Of a stretch of 52,927 nucleotides of DNA, positions 8,580 to 17,291 are shown piece after piece. A model generated the notes under the pieces. It saw only the letters and a program-made list of their open reading frames with translations, made no database searches and was not told the origin of the DNA. The translations under genes and the position numbers were made by a program. The stretch is from assembly GCA_964415045.1 (NCBI GenBank), contig CAYPZL010000011.1, positions 1 to 52,927 of the forward strand. Direction: 5' to 3'. Each line of letters begins with the position of its first letter. Position 1 is the first letter of the stretch. The stretch comes from CAYPZL01 sp964415045. Its GTDB lineage: Bacteria > Planctomycetota > Phycisphaerae > Sedimentisphaerales > Anaerobacaceae.

Positions 8580-9425
8580 CTACCAGTCTCTTTCGACCTT
8601 CCGGGTCTGCGGTCTTTGAAGAATTCGTCGCTGTTCTTTCTGCCGCTGCTCTTTATCGAGGATTTCCTGGGCGGTGGCATCGGGCACCACCGTCTCTTTC
8701 TGCTGTTGCTGGTCCTGTGTCTGCGGTTGCTGTTGCTGCTGCGGTTCCTGCTTGTCCTGCGTTTCGTTGGGGTCCTGGGACCCGCCTGCATCCTGCGGCT
8801 GGTTGGGGTCCTGAGCCTCGTTCGGGTCCGGGGACGAGTCGGGTTTGCCCTGGCCTTCCGGCGGGGTCTGCTGTTGCCCCTGCCCCTGCTGCTCCTGCTG
8901 TTGCTGGTCCTGTTGGCCCTGCTGTTTCTTCAATTGATCGAGGAGGTCCTTGATCGTGAGGCGGGCCACTTCGATGTTTCGGGCGGCTTTCTCGTTCTCG
9001 GGGTCGATCTCAAGCACCTGGCGCCAGTGGGCGATGCTCGTCTTCATGTCCTCGACGGCCTTCTGCAAATCGGAATCGCGCTGTTTCGAGCCCCGCTGGA
9101 AAAAGCAGTTGCCCAGGTTGTATTTGGCCCTGGCCACCAGCGCCATGTCCTTGCTCTCGGCGGCGACTTCCTGGTACAGGTCGATCGCTTCGCCGAGATC
9201 GTCCAGCCGGTAGTAGCTGTTGGCCTTGTTGAACTTCGGCTCCAGTGCCTCGGGCCGCTCGAGAAGCACCTCGTTGTACTTGTTGATCGCCTCGGTGTAC
9301 TCGGCCTCGGCGAACAGCTTGTTGCCTTCGGCGAGCATCTCCCGCGCAGAGTCCGCCCGCGCCCCCGCTACGGCCAGCAGAACCAGCGGCAAAACCATCC
9401 AGCTATACAACTCTTTTGCGTTCAC
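8580..9425 (-). CDS. batC: BatC-like TPR protein with glutamine-rich tail
   Basis: The 281-residue protein has a signal peptide, three TPR-like repeats (about 25-150; AEYTEAINKYNEVL, ARAKYNLGNCFFQRG) and a low-complexity tail (about 165-260) made mainly of Gln, Pro, Asp, Asn and Glu. The last 20 residues are basic and end in RKVERDW. TPR proteins with such tails are usual at the BatC position. Its first 23 bases overlap the end of batB. The Gln-rich tail is probably disordered and may act as a spacer or docking surface in the periplasm. Confidence 0.82.
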   Translation of the reverse strand: MNAKELYSWMVLPLVLLAVAGARADSAREMLAEGNKLFAEAEYTEAINKYNEVLLERPEALEPKFNKANSYYRLDDLGEAIDLYQEVAAESKDMALVARAKYNLGNCFFQRGSKQRDSDLQKAVEDMKTSIAHWRQVLEIDPENEKAARNIEVARLTIKDLLDQLKKQQGQQDQQQQEQQGQGQQQTPPEGQGKPDSSPDPNEAQDPNQPQDAGGSQDPNETQDKQEPQQQQQPQTQDQQQQKETVVPDATAQEILDKEQRQKEQRRILQRPQTRKVERDW

Positions 9426-10419
9426 GTATCAGCGCCTCGCCAATCAGCAATGCGATTGCCAGAGCAATGAAGATCTGGAACTTCTCATCGTATTTCATCA
9501 TCGTCACCGACTCAAGCTCGCGTTTCTGGGCCGACGCGATCAGGTCCTCGTAGATCGCGCCGAGGTCCATCGTTGTGCCGGGCTGGACCGAGAGGTACTT
9601 GCCGCCTTCGGTGGCGTAGGCCACCTCCCGCAACGTGTCGCTGTCGAGCTTGGACCAGACCTCCTGTCCCTGGTAGGTCAGGAAGGTGGTCTGGCCGTCG
9701 GGCCCGGTGATGGGAATGCGCGACCCGGTCACGTCGTCGCCGAGGCCGATGGCGATGATGCGCACTCCCTCCTGGGCGGCCTTCTCCGCCGCCTCGACGG
9801 GGAAGCTGTCGTGATCCTCGCCGTCGGTGATCAGGATCATGTCCTTGTACTCGCGGCTGTCCTTGTCGAAGACTTCTTCGGCGGCCTTTCGGATGGCGTC
9901 GCCGATCATCGTACCGCCCCGGCTGGTGCTCTCGGTCGAGATGTCCGCCAGCGCCATGCGCACGAAGGCGTAATCCTGCGTCAGCGGGCATTTCACCGTG
10001 GCGTTGCCGGCAAACGTGACGATGGCGATCCGGTCGCCCTGGAGGACCTCCAAGAGGTCCGAGATGGCGATTTTCGAGCGTTCGAGCCGGTTCGGCTTGA
10101 TGTCTTGAGCCAGCATGGAACGCGACGTGTCCAGCAAAATGGCGACGTCTCGTCCCTTGCGTCGAATCTGCTGTGGCTGCGGATTCCACTGCGGCTCGGT
10201 CAACGCCATGACGATGCTCACGAAGCCGGCGACGAGCAGGACCGCCTTGAACACCTGCTTTTTCATACTGACGCTGTTGTTGATCTTCCGCAGCATCTCG
10301 TTGCTGGCCAGCACGCGCAGGGTTTGGGTCTTGCGCCAGAAGCACCAGATGTAGGCCGGGATCAGCACCACCGGCACCGCAAATAGAAGCCACAACGCTT
10401 TGTCATTGCCCAGATTCAT
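9403..10419 (-). CDS. batB: BatB-like von Willebrand factor A membrane protein
   Basis: This 338-residue protein has two N-terminal transmembrane segments (about 8-26 and 56-75), a VWA domain with the MIDAS motif DTSRSM (DxSxS) near residue 93 and a second metal-site Thr in TSRGGTMIG, ITDGEDHD as the third loop, and a C-terminal transmembrane segment. This is the BatA/BatB plan, with the VWA domain outside the membrane. The intact MIDAS predicts metal-dependent binding of a partner, possibly BatD or BatC. It starts 51 bases after batA. Confidence 0.88.
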   Translation of the reverse strand: MNLGNDKALWLLFAVPVVLIPAYIWCFWRKTQTLRVLASNEMLRKINNSVSMKKQVFKAVLLVAGFVSIVMALTEPQWNPQPQQIRRKGRDVAILLDTSRSMLAQDIKPNRLERSKIAISDLLEVLQGDRIAIVTFAGNATVKCPLTQDYAFVRMALADISTESTSRGGTMIGDAIRKAAEEVFDKDSREYKDMILITDGEDHDSFPVEAAEKAAQEGVRIIAIGLGDDVTGSRIPITGPDGQTTFLTYQGQEVWSKLDSDTLREVAYATEGGKYLSVQPGTTMDLGAIYEDLIASAQKRELESVTMMKYDEKFQIFIALAIALLIGEALIRERKRVV

Positions 10420-10470
10420 AATGCCATCAAGGATCTCATTTTGACACTTGCCTGTTTCTTGATTGTCTTC

Positions 10471-11565
10471 TCAGGGTATCTTCCGAAACACGGTGCAGCC
10501 GGCCAGCATCTCCAGCGTCAACAGGGCCAGAGCGGGCAGAGTCCAGCGGCCGAACTGCTCGGCGTACTGCGTATATTGTACGGATGTCACTTCCGTTTTT
10601 TCGAGCTCATCGATGCGCTTGACCACGGCGCGCAGAGCCTCCGCGTCGCCGGCCCGGCTGTAGAAGCCGCCGGTCTTGTCGGCGATGGCCTTGAGCAACT
10701 CCTCGTCCAGCTCCTGACGCGTGGGCATGCGAAAGGTGCCCAGCGCCGTCTGGACGGTCGTATAGGCCTGGTCCGATCCGATGCCGATGGTGTAGATTTT
10801 GATGCCCCATTTCCGGGCCAGTTCTGCCGCTTCCAGCGGATCGTACTGGCCGCGGTTGTTCTGCCCGTCGGTCAGCAGGATCATGGCCTTGCTCTTGATC
10901 TCGAATCCGGCGCGCCGGGGTTGGCCCGACTCGTCCGTGCCGGCGAATCCCAGATTGGCATTGCGTCGTTCGATTTCCTCCTCGGCTTTCTTGAGCCGGG
11001 CCGCCGCCAGGGCGATGGCGTCGCCGATGGCGGTGCCGTCCTCGCTGCGCAGGCTGACGATATCCGTCTTTTTCAGGAACTCGCCGAGGACATTGTGGCT
11101 GAGCACGAGGGGGCACACCGTGTCGGCGTACCGGGCGAATGTCACCAGACCGATCAGGTCGCCGGTCCGGCCGCCCAGGCCCTTCTTGTCGCCTGCAATG
11201 AAATCGGCGAGCACCCGCTTGACCACCTCCAGGCGGTTCATCTTCTCCCCGTAATAGTCCATCTCCGTATTCATGCTGCCCGACCGGTCCACCACCGTTT
11301 CGATGGCGACCCCTTCGGTGGAGATTTCCGACAGGACCGTTCCTTTGCGCGGCCGGGCCAGGGCCAGGATCAGCAGGGCCAGGCACAGCAATCTCGCCGC
11401 GACCAGAAGGGGACGAAATCGCAGCCGCCAGGAGACGGGGCAACGCCGCATATCGATCAGGCTGGGAAACTTCACCGCCGCGACGCGCTTCTTGCGCAAC
11501 ATCAGGTATCCCAGAAAGGGGATGACCAGGAGCAACAGCAACGCCCAGGGCGAATACAGCTCCAT
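10471..11565 (-). CDS. batA: BatA-like von Willebrand factor A membrane protein
   Basis: The 364-residue protein has two N-terminal transmembrane segments (about 5-22 and 53-72), a VWA domain with the MIDAS motif DRSGSM near residue 93, a Thr loop (SEDGTAIGDAI) and ILLTDGQNN, and a C-terminal transmembrane segment. It is a paralogue of the following batB, the usual pair in these operons. Its ATG directly abuts the stop of the upstream gene, which predicts translational coupling. Confidence 0.88.
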   Translation of the reverse strand: MELYSPWALLLLLVIPFLGYLMLRKKRVAAVKFPSLIDMRRCPVSWRLRFRPLLVAARLLCLALLILALARPRKGTVLSEISTEGVAIETVVDRSGSMNTEMDYYGEKMNRLEVVKRVLADFIAGDKKGLGGRTGDLIGLVTFARYADTVCPLVLSHNVLGEFLKKTDIVSLRSEDGTAIGDAIALAAARLKKAEEEIERRNANLGFAGTDESGQPRRAGFEIKSKAMILLTDGQNNRGQYDPLEAAELARKWGIKIYTIGIGSDQAYTTVQTALGTFRMPTRQELDEELLKAIADKTGGFYSRAGDAEALRAVVKRIDELEKTEVTSVQYTQYAEQFGRWTLPALALLTLEMLAGCTVFRKIP

Positions 11566-12729
11566 CTACGCCACCTCCGCCTCGATTTCCTGTTCGGGTT
11601 TCACTTTGTCGGTCACGTCCACCTTGTGCTCCTGCGATTTGGTGCGCTCGATGAAGTCCTTGACCAGATCGAACGTGTGCTGGATCTGCTCGCTCGTCGG
11701 ATCGTGTTTGGCGAATTTGACCAGGTCGCAATGCGCCAGGAACTCGCCCAACACCTTCTTGTCCGAGGCCGACAGCACGTCGGTCGATTGCAGTTCCGAG
11801 AGGAACTCCTCGGTCGTGCGTTCCGGCGCGTGGAGGTCGAAGCGGTCCTCGATGTAGTGCCGCAGGATACCGCTGATGCGCTCGTAGAACTCCTTGATTC
11901 TGCCTGCCTCCACCAGATCCTCGGCGACGAGGACACGCAAGCGGGCGTAGGCGATTTCGTGTGCCGGCCGAAAGATACGGATCAGCTTTCGGGCTCGTTT
12001 CTGCTGCGACAAGAACCACGTGAGAGGAATCGTCACCAGCACCACGGCGACCGGTATCCAGACCCACCAGTAGGATGACTCTTTTGGCATGGCGACGGGC
12101 CCCTCGATATCTTCGATCACCAGTTCGGCGCGCTGATCGCCCAACAGCGACGTGACCTCGACGGTGATCGGCTCGCTCGTTAGTTCGTGTGTGTTATCGG
12201 GTTCGTTCGCGTCGTGGAACGAGAAGACAAACGCCGGGATTTCATAGCTGCCCGACAGGAAGGGCTCGAGCTTGTACTGGTACGTCGTCACGACGTTGTT
12301 TTGCTCGTCGAGTCTCGTGCCCAGATTGTCCCAGTCCACGATGCCGAAGTTTTCGAGGACCTTGTCCACGTTGGGCATCTGTATCTCGTACTCCGGCTGC
12401 ACGGTCGCCTCAAATTGCAGCAGCACCGTTTCGGCGATTGTCAGGCTGGTCCGGTCCAGGCGGACGTGGATCGTCGCCGGCCCGCGCTCGTAGACCTTGT
12501 CCACTTCAAATTCGCTCCCAGGCGTACCGTCCCCCGAGTCCTGACCGCAACCGGGGCAGAGCAAGAGCGCCGTCCAGCAAGTCATGACGAGCCAGCTCGA
12601 ATGGAGAATTCGTAGGATGGGCTTTAGCCCATGCGGTTTCTTCGCCCGAACGGTTCGGTCCCGGCGCGCCGGAAGGCTAACGCCCATCCTACGAACTTGT
12701 GGTTGATTTGCTTTGTCCGGCCGCATCAT
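11566..12729 (-). CDS. DUF4381/BatD-like membrane protein, lipoprotein candidate, N-terminus interrupted by a REP pair
   Basis: This 387-residue protein has a hydrophobic segment ending in LLLCPGC (about 46-61, a poor lipobox), a BatD-like beta domain, a transmembrane segment near 222-240 and a cytoplasmic helical domain (ISGILRHYIEDRFDLHAPERTTEEFLSEL) seen between DUF58 and VWA genes in such operons. The ATG at 12729 overlaps the preceding stop (ATGA), supporting coupled start there. Residues 13-40 are then encoded by an 81-bp REP-type palindrome and form a long basic leader. A start at 12585, just before the hydrophobic core, is the alternative. The gene is otherwise intact. Confidence 0.78.
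   Translation of the reverse strand: MMRPDKANQPQVRRMGVSLPARRDRTVRAKKPHGLKPILRILHSSWLVMTCWTALLLCPGCGQDSGDGTPGSEFEVDKVYERGPATIHVRLDRTSLTIAETVLLQFEATVQPEYEIQMPNVDKVLENFGIVDWDNLGTRLDEQNNVVTTYQYKLEPFLSGSYEIPAFVFSFHDANEPDNTHELTSEPITVEVTSLLGDQRAELVIEDIEGPVAMPKESSYWWVWIPVAVVLVTIPLTWFLSQQKRARKLIRIFRPAHEIAYARLRVLVAEDLVEAGRIKEFYERISGILRHYIEDRFDLHAPERTTEEFLSELQSTDVLSASDKKVLGEFLAHCDLVKFAKHDPTSEQIQHTFDLVKDFIERTKSQEHKVDVTDKVKPEQEIEAEVA
12612..12692. repeat. REP-type inverted pair with GTAG feet, in frame in a coding gene
   Basis: Two hairpins face each other. The left one is GTAGGATGGGC-TTTA-GCCCATGCGG. The right one, on the other strand, is GTAGGATGGGC-GTTAGCC. Outer arms of 11 bases (GTAGGATGGGC) are identical. 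Extra small palindromes (CGAACGGTTCG, CCGGCGCGCCGG) lie between. GTAG at the foot of a hairpin is the hallmark of REP sequences mobilised by RAYT/TnpA-REP transposases. The element is 81 bp, exactly 27 codons, so it keeps the frame of the gene it lies in. Confidence 0.75.
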
Positions 12730-14117
12730 TTTGTCGTTGGCGCCTCAATCGGCTGGTTGGGTTCGGCCGGCACGAATGCCGACGTGTGAATAACGACATC
12801 GTACTCGTTCATCATTTCGTCGATATACTCGCGCCGCACGTCCTCCTGCTTTCGACGCAGCAATTCCATCATCACCTGCTGTCTGACTTCCTCGAAGCTC
12901 TTCTGTCGCTTGGAGGATTTTTCTTCCACCCTGACGATCTCCCATCCGTTCTCCGTCTGGAACGGTTTGTCCAGGACCGCCGGCGCTTCGGCGGCGAAAA
13001 TGGCCTCGTTGATCTCGTTGACGTCGCCGATGCCGGGAACGTACGAGCCCTCGACGACGTCGCCTTCGATTTTGCCGCCGTTAGCTTTCGTGGCCTCGTC
13101 TTCGGAGAGCTCTTTGGCCAGCTCGGCGAAATCCTGGCCGGCCTTGATGCTTGCCAGCACCTCGTTGGCCTTCTCCTGTTCGCTTACGCGGATGTGGCTG
13201 ATCTTTGCCCGGGCCGGCTCGATGTATTTGTCCTTGTGGGCCGCGTAGTACGTCTGCACGTCTGTTTCGGTAATATTGATGCGCGAGGCGAGCCGCTCAT
13301 TCATTAATTGTCCGCTCAGCACCTGGCGCGTGACTTCGTCAACGAGCCTCTTGACACGGGGTTTTTCGCTCAGCTCTTCTTTCAGGGCCTGGCGGTAGAG
13401 AATCTCCTGGGCCAGGAAGCTTTGCAGGAATTCCTGTTTCGCCTGCGGGCTGCGGGATTGCTCCAGGAGTCGCTTCTTTTGCTCGTTGAGCTGTTCCGGC
13501 GTCAGAAATGCCTCCATCGGCGCCAACTGGTTTTCGATGTTTTCCTCGATCAGGGCGTCCAACCGCGCTTCGGTGATCTTCTCGGGGCCGATCTCGGCGA
13601 CGACTTTACCGCCGGCGGCCTCGGCGGGCCGCAGGCTCGTGCGATCCATCAGCTCATAGCGCAGGGCGGCGAACTTGCCGAGCCTCTCGAAACACTGCTT
13701 CACATGGCTGTTGATCTCGGAACCGAGCTCGTCTAATTGGGCCGTCGTCTCGCTGCGGTAGTACTGCTCGATGGCCTGGCCATAGAGGCCGGCCTTCTCC
13801 AACAGCGTGCCGATCTGGAAGAGGATTTTGGCCCGCTCGGTGTCATCCAGGCTCGCGGTGGCCAGATAGTCCTGCCAAGCGGCGGCCGCTTGCTCGTAGA
13901 GGCTGCGCTGGGCGAGCTTGGCCGCCAGCGCTCGCGTCTGTTCCGCCGAGAATCCGACCGCAGTGGCGGGCGAGGCGGGTTGCCTGCCCGATAAAGCGAC
14001 CCACAGATTCACGCCGGCCAGCACCGCCAGAACGACCAGCAGCAAAACCGTCAGTACCCCGGCCACCGAGGTCTGCTTCTTCTTCTCCGGAAGCGAGAAA
14101 TCCAGCTTGTCCGTCAT
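12726..14117 (-). CDS. Membrane-anchored PpiC/parvulin-type peptidyl-prolyl isomerase
   Basis: The 463-residue protein has a short cytoplasmic N-terminus, one transmembrane segment (about 20-40), a TPR-like region (SLYEQAAAAWQDYLATASLD), a SurA/PrsA-like helical chaperone region and a rotamase domain at about 300-425 (KISHIRVSEQEKANEV, IKAGQDFAELAKELS, FQTENGWEIVRVEEK). It should fold or guard exported proteins outside the membrane. Its place between DUF58 and the VWA genes is unusual for a Bat operon and suggests that Bat components or their clients are its substrates. The stop codon overlaps the ATG of the next gene. Confidence 0.88.
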   Translation of the reverse strand: MTDKLDFSLPEKKKQTSVAGVLTVLLLVVLAVLAGVNLWVALSGRQPASPATAVGFSAEQTRALAAKLAQRSLYEQAAAAWQDYLATASLDDTERAKILFQIGTLLEKAGLYGQAIEQYYRSETTAQLDELGSEINSHVKQCFERLGKFAALRYELMDRTSLRPAEAAGGKVVAEIGPEKITEARLDALIEENIENQLAPMEAFLTPEQLNEQKKRLLEQSRSPQAKQEFLQSFLAQEILYRQALKEELSEKPRVKRLVDEVTRQVLSGQLMNERLASRINITETDVQTYYAAHKDKYIEPARAKISHIRVSEQEKANEVLASIKAGQDFAELAKELSEDEATKANGGKIEGDVVEGSYVPGIGDVNEINEAIFAAEAPAVLDKPFQTENGWEIVRVEEKSSKRQKSFEEVRQQVMMELLRRKQEDVRREYIDEMMNEYDVVIHTSAFVPAEPNQPIEAPTTK

Positions 14118-14157
14118 CGTCCTTTCGTTCCTCAGTTCTGTTCGGCGTCGGCACGCG

Positions 14158-15033
14158 TCAGTGGCGTCGGTGCCGCATGTGGAAAAACTGAATCATATCG
14201 TTTATGTACGGCCGGTCCGTCGTGACCGGGATGAAATCCACGTTGATCGACCGGAGCATACCGGTCAGCTCGTCGAAGCGGCGCGAGCTGTGGGCGCCGT
14301 ACTGGCTGCGGAATCGAGCGCTCGAGGTATCGACCAGCATGATCTCGCCTGTCTCGGCGTCCTGCACCTCGATCAGGCCCACCGAGGGCATGGCGATCTC
14401 GACCCGGTCGCGCACGGGCACGGCAACCACGTCGTGACGCCGGTTCAGCAGGCTCAGCGGCTTCTTGAAATCGCTCTCAATGAAATCGGACACCAGGAAC
14501 ACCGTGGCCCGCTTGCGAATCACGCGGGCGATGTAGTCCAGGGCCTGCGGGATGTCGGTCTTGCGCTTGGGCATCTTGAAGGCGAGCAACTCGCGGATCA
14601 GACGCAGGACGTGCCGGCTGCCCTTCTTCGGCGGAATGAACAGCTCGATGCGGTCGGTGAAGATCAGCAGGCCCACCTTGTCGTTGTTCTTGGCGGCGGC
14701 GAAGGCCAGCACCGCGCAGAACTCGGCCGCCAGCTCGTTCTTCATCTTCTCCACGGTGCCGAACTCGCCCGAGGCGCTCAGGTCCACCGCAAAAAGCACC
14801 GTCATCTCGCGCTCCTCGACGAAGCGCTTGATAAAGGGCTTGCCGGTGCGGGCGGTGACGTTCCAGTCGATCGTGCGAATGTCGTCGCCCGGCATGTACT
14901 CACGGACCTCGTCGAACTGCATCCCCCGGCCTTTGAAGACGCTCTCGTACTGGCCCGCAAAGCTCGCGTCCACCGCCCGGGAGGTGTAAATCTGAATCTG
15001 TCGAATTCGCTTTATGAGCTCTTCAGGTATCAT
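14158..15033 (-). CDS. DUF58 domain protein
   Basis: This 291-residue soluble protein has the DUF58 signature (GRGMQFDEVREYMPGDDIR, IDWNVTARTGKPFIK) followed by a VWA-like half with a DxSxS-type site (DLSASGEFG). DUF58 proteins are regularly encoded right after moxR and are thought to be clients or partners of the MoxR ATPase. A TTG at 15048 is in frame upstream. The ATG at 15033 fits the usual family N-terminus (MIPEELIKRIRQI). No strong Shine-Dalgarno is visible. Confidence 0.88.
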   Translation of the reverse strand: MIPEELIKRIRQIQIYTSRAVDASFAGQYESVFKGRGMQFDEVREYMPGDDIRTIDWNVTARTGKPFIKRFVEEREMTVLFAVDLSASGEFGTVEKMKNELAAEFCAVLAFAAAKNNDKVGLLIFTDRIELFIPPKKGSRHVLRLIRELLAFKMPKRKTDIPQALDYIARVIRKRATVFLVSDFIESDFKKPLSLLNRRHDVVAVPVRDRVEIAMPSVGLIEVQDAETGEIMLVDTSSARFRSQYGAHSSRRFDELTGMLRSINVDFIPVTTDRPYINDMIQFFHMRHRRH

Positions 15034-15132
15034 GCAGAAGAAACGCAAAGGTCAATATCAAAAATTGCGGAATCCCGGCGTGCGGGGATGACCTCCTCAA
15101 TTTTGCACTTTGCTTTTTGCATTTTGATTTCC
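15034..15132. other. A/T-rich repeat-like spacer between moxR and DUF58
   Basis: This 99-base spacer contains a TGC-AAAA-rich tract with three TGCAAA-like units on the - strand and a short inverted GC block (GGAATCCCGGCGTGCGGGGATGA). It looks like remnants of dispersed repeats inside an otherwise tight operon. No gene or clear terminator is visible. Confidence 0.4.
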
Positions 15133-16122
<990 letters not shown>

Positions 16123-16249
16123 AAGGACTTTCCCCAACCAGGAACGTCAATTCTGTGTACCCCCGCAAAACGCCACCCGGCCGTTGCGCCGGCTCCCGAT
16201 GTTCACATCAATAGCTTCAGTATTACGTCACAAGCTCTCGAAATGTTCC

Positions 16250-16278
16250 CTTCTACGCCAAAAACAGCGATTGTGCAA
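16250..16278 (-). promoter_or_regulatory. Possible promoter for the moxR/Bat operon
   Basis: On the - strand TTGCAC is followed after 17 bases by TAGAAG, about 130 bases upstream of moxR. The match to the sigma-70 consensus is moderate and the site sits close to the stop of the cobalamin adenosyltransferase gene, so it is tentative. Confidence 0.35.
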
Positions 16279-16288
16279 GCTCCTCAAC

Positions 16289-16843
16289 CTATTTCTCAAT
16301 TCCGGTGCGGGCCTGTACGCCCCGTCGATAGTAGTGCTTGACCTCTCTCATTTCGGTGACCACATCCGCCAGTTCGAGCAAAGCGCCGCATGCATAACGA
16401 CCAGTGAAGACGAGTTCGACGTGCGGGGGCTTGTCTGCGATCAGGGCCAGCAACTCGTCCGCCGGGAACAGGCCGCATTGCACCGCAACGTTGGCCTCGT
16501 CCAGGATAACAAGATCGTACGTCCCGTCCTGAACCGCGTCGGCTATCTTCGCCAGACCGCGCCGGGCCGCCTGTCGGTCCGTTGCCTGGGGCTGGCCCTT
16601 GATGAAACATCCGCGGCCGTACTGCTCGACCGTGATTCGGTCGGCGAACCGTTCCAGGGCCTCGATTTCGCTGTAGACCTTTCCTTTGATGAACTGGGCG
16701 AAGAACACCCGCAGCCCCGCGCCGGCCGCCCGCAACGCCAGCCCGAGCGCCGCGGTCGTTTTGCCCTTCCCGTCACCGGTGTAGACATGCACGTAGCCCT
16801 TTTTCAGCCGGGCCTGCTTCGTCTGCTCCATGAGAACCTGCAT
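16289..16843 (-). CDS. cobO: Cob(I)alamin / cob(I)yrinic acid a,c-diamide adenosyltransferase
   Basis: This 184-residue protein of the CobA/BtuR/CobO family transfers the adenosyl group of ATP to the cobalt of corrinoids, giving adenosylcobalamin. The P-loop is GDGKGKTT near residue 22, followed by FFAQFIKG and LVILDEANVAV (Walker B). Length and motifs are normal for the family. The ATG at 16843 follows AAAGGAGC, and a TTG at 16864 is a weaker alternative. A cobalamin riboswitch lies upstream, so expression should fall when the vitamin is plentiful. No other corrinoid gene is present in the window, so salvage of imported corrinoid is likely. Confidence 0.92.
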   Translation of the reverse strand: MQVLMEQTKQARLKKGYVHVYTGDGKGKTTAALGLALRAAGAGLRVFFAQFIKGKVYSEIEALERFADRITVEQYGRGCFIKGQPQATDRQAARRGLAKIADAVQDGTYDLVILDEANVAVQCGLFPADELLALIADKPPHVELVFTGRYACGALLELADVVTEMREVKHYYRRGVQARTGIEK

Positions 16844-16999
16844 GATGCTCCTTTCATATCGCAACTGCTACGGGGTGGACGTAGATACCGACGCAGGAAT
16901 GAACGAAGGCGTGAGCGAGGATGGCTGTTGTGTGCGTTTTGCCAGTTGTGCCCAAGCCCGACCTTCCCGCGAAGGCGATCTTGTCCAGACCGTTATCCA

Positions 17000-17170
17000 A
17001 CGGGCCGTCGGCAGGTCTTCGGACTTGTGGGCAGATATAAGGTTCGGATCCTACTGGCCGTCGCTTCCCATCCCGGTTTCCCCGGGACAGTGCTTTGTGA
17101 CGGCGGTCGTTCCCACTCACCGCTGCGGGGCAGTTCCGGCTTCGCACCGGATTCCCTCTTGCGATGCTCC
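17000..17170 (-). ncRNA. Cobalamin (B12) riboswitch
   Basis: Read on the - strand, the leader contains the family landmarks in order: GGGAATCCGGTGCGAA-CCGGAACTGCCCC, then GCAGCGGTGAGTGGGAACGA, a CACTGT arm, GGGATGGGAAG, CAGTAGGATCCGAACC and, at the 3' end, the B12 box AAGTCCGAAGACCTGCC (about 17012-17028). It precedes cobO by about 155 bases on the same strand, which leaves room for an expression platform ending at the ribosome binding site. The exact ends are approximate. Confidence 0.93.
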
Positions 17171-17200
17171 TTTCTTGGGAGCAAACCGACAGCGAGTAGA

Positions 17201-17229
17201 TGTGTACTCGTCTGGCGTTCCGCCGTCAA
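17201..17229 (-). promoter_or_regulatory. Promoter for the riboswitch-cobO transcript
   Basis: On the - strand TTGACG and TACACA are separated by 17 bases and lie just upstream of the riboswitch 5' end, beyond the stop of endonuclease V. The -35 is strong and the -10 weak. Confidence 0.45.
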
Positions 17230-17291
17230 GGAAAAACAAGATATTGGGGTTTTGGGCCTGGGAGATCCTACATTTGGTTGCAGGCGGGGTG

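Noticed and set aside
8700..8920. CAG-rich tract as a possible tandem DNA repeat
   Set aside because: The units are irregular and follow the Gln-rich coding of batC, so codon bias explains them.
6806..8953. A 715-codon + strand open frame
   Set aside because: It mirrors batD on the other strand, with Arg/Gly-rich low-information sequence.
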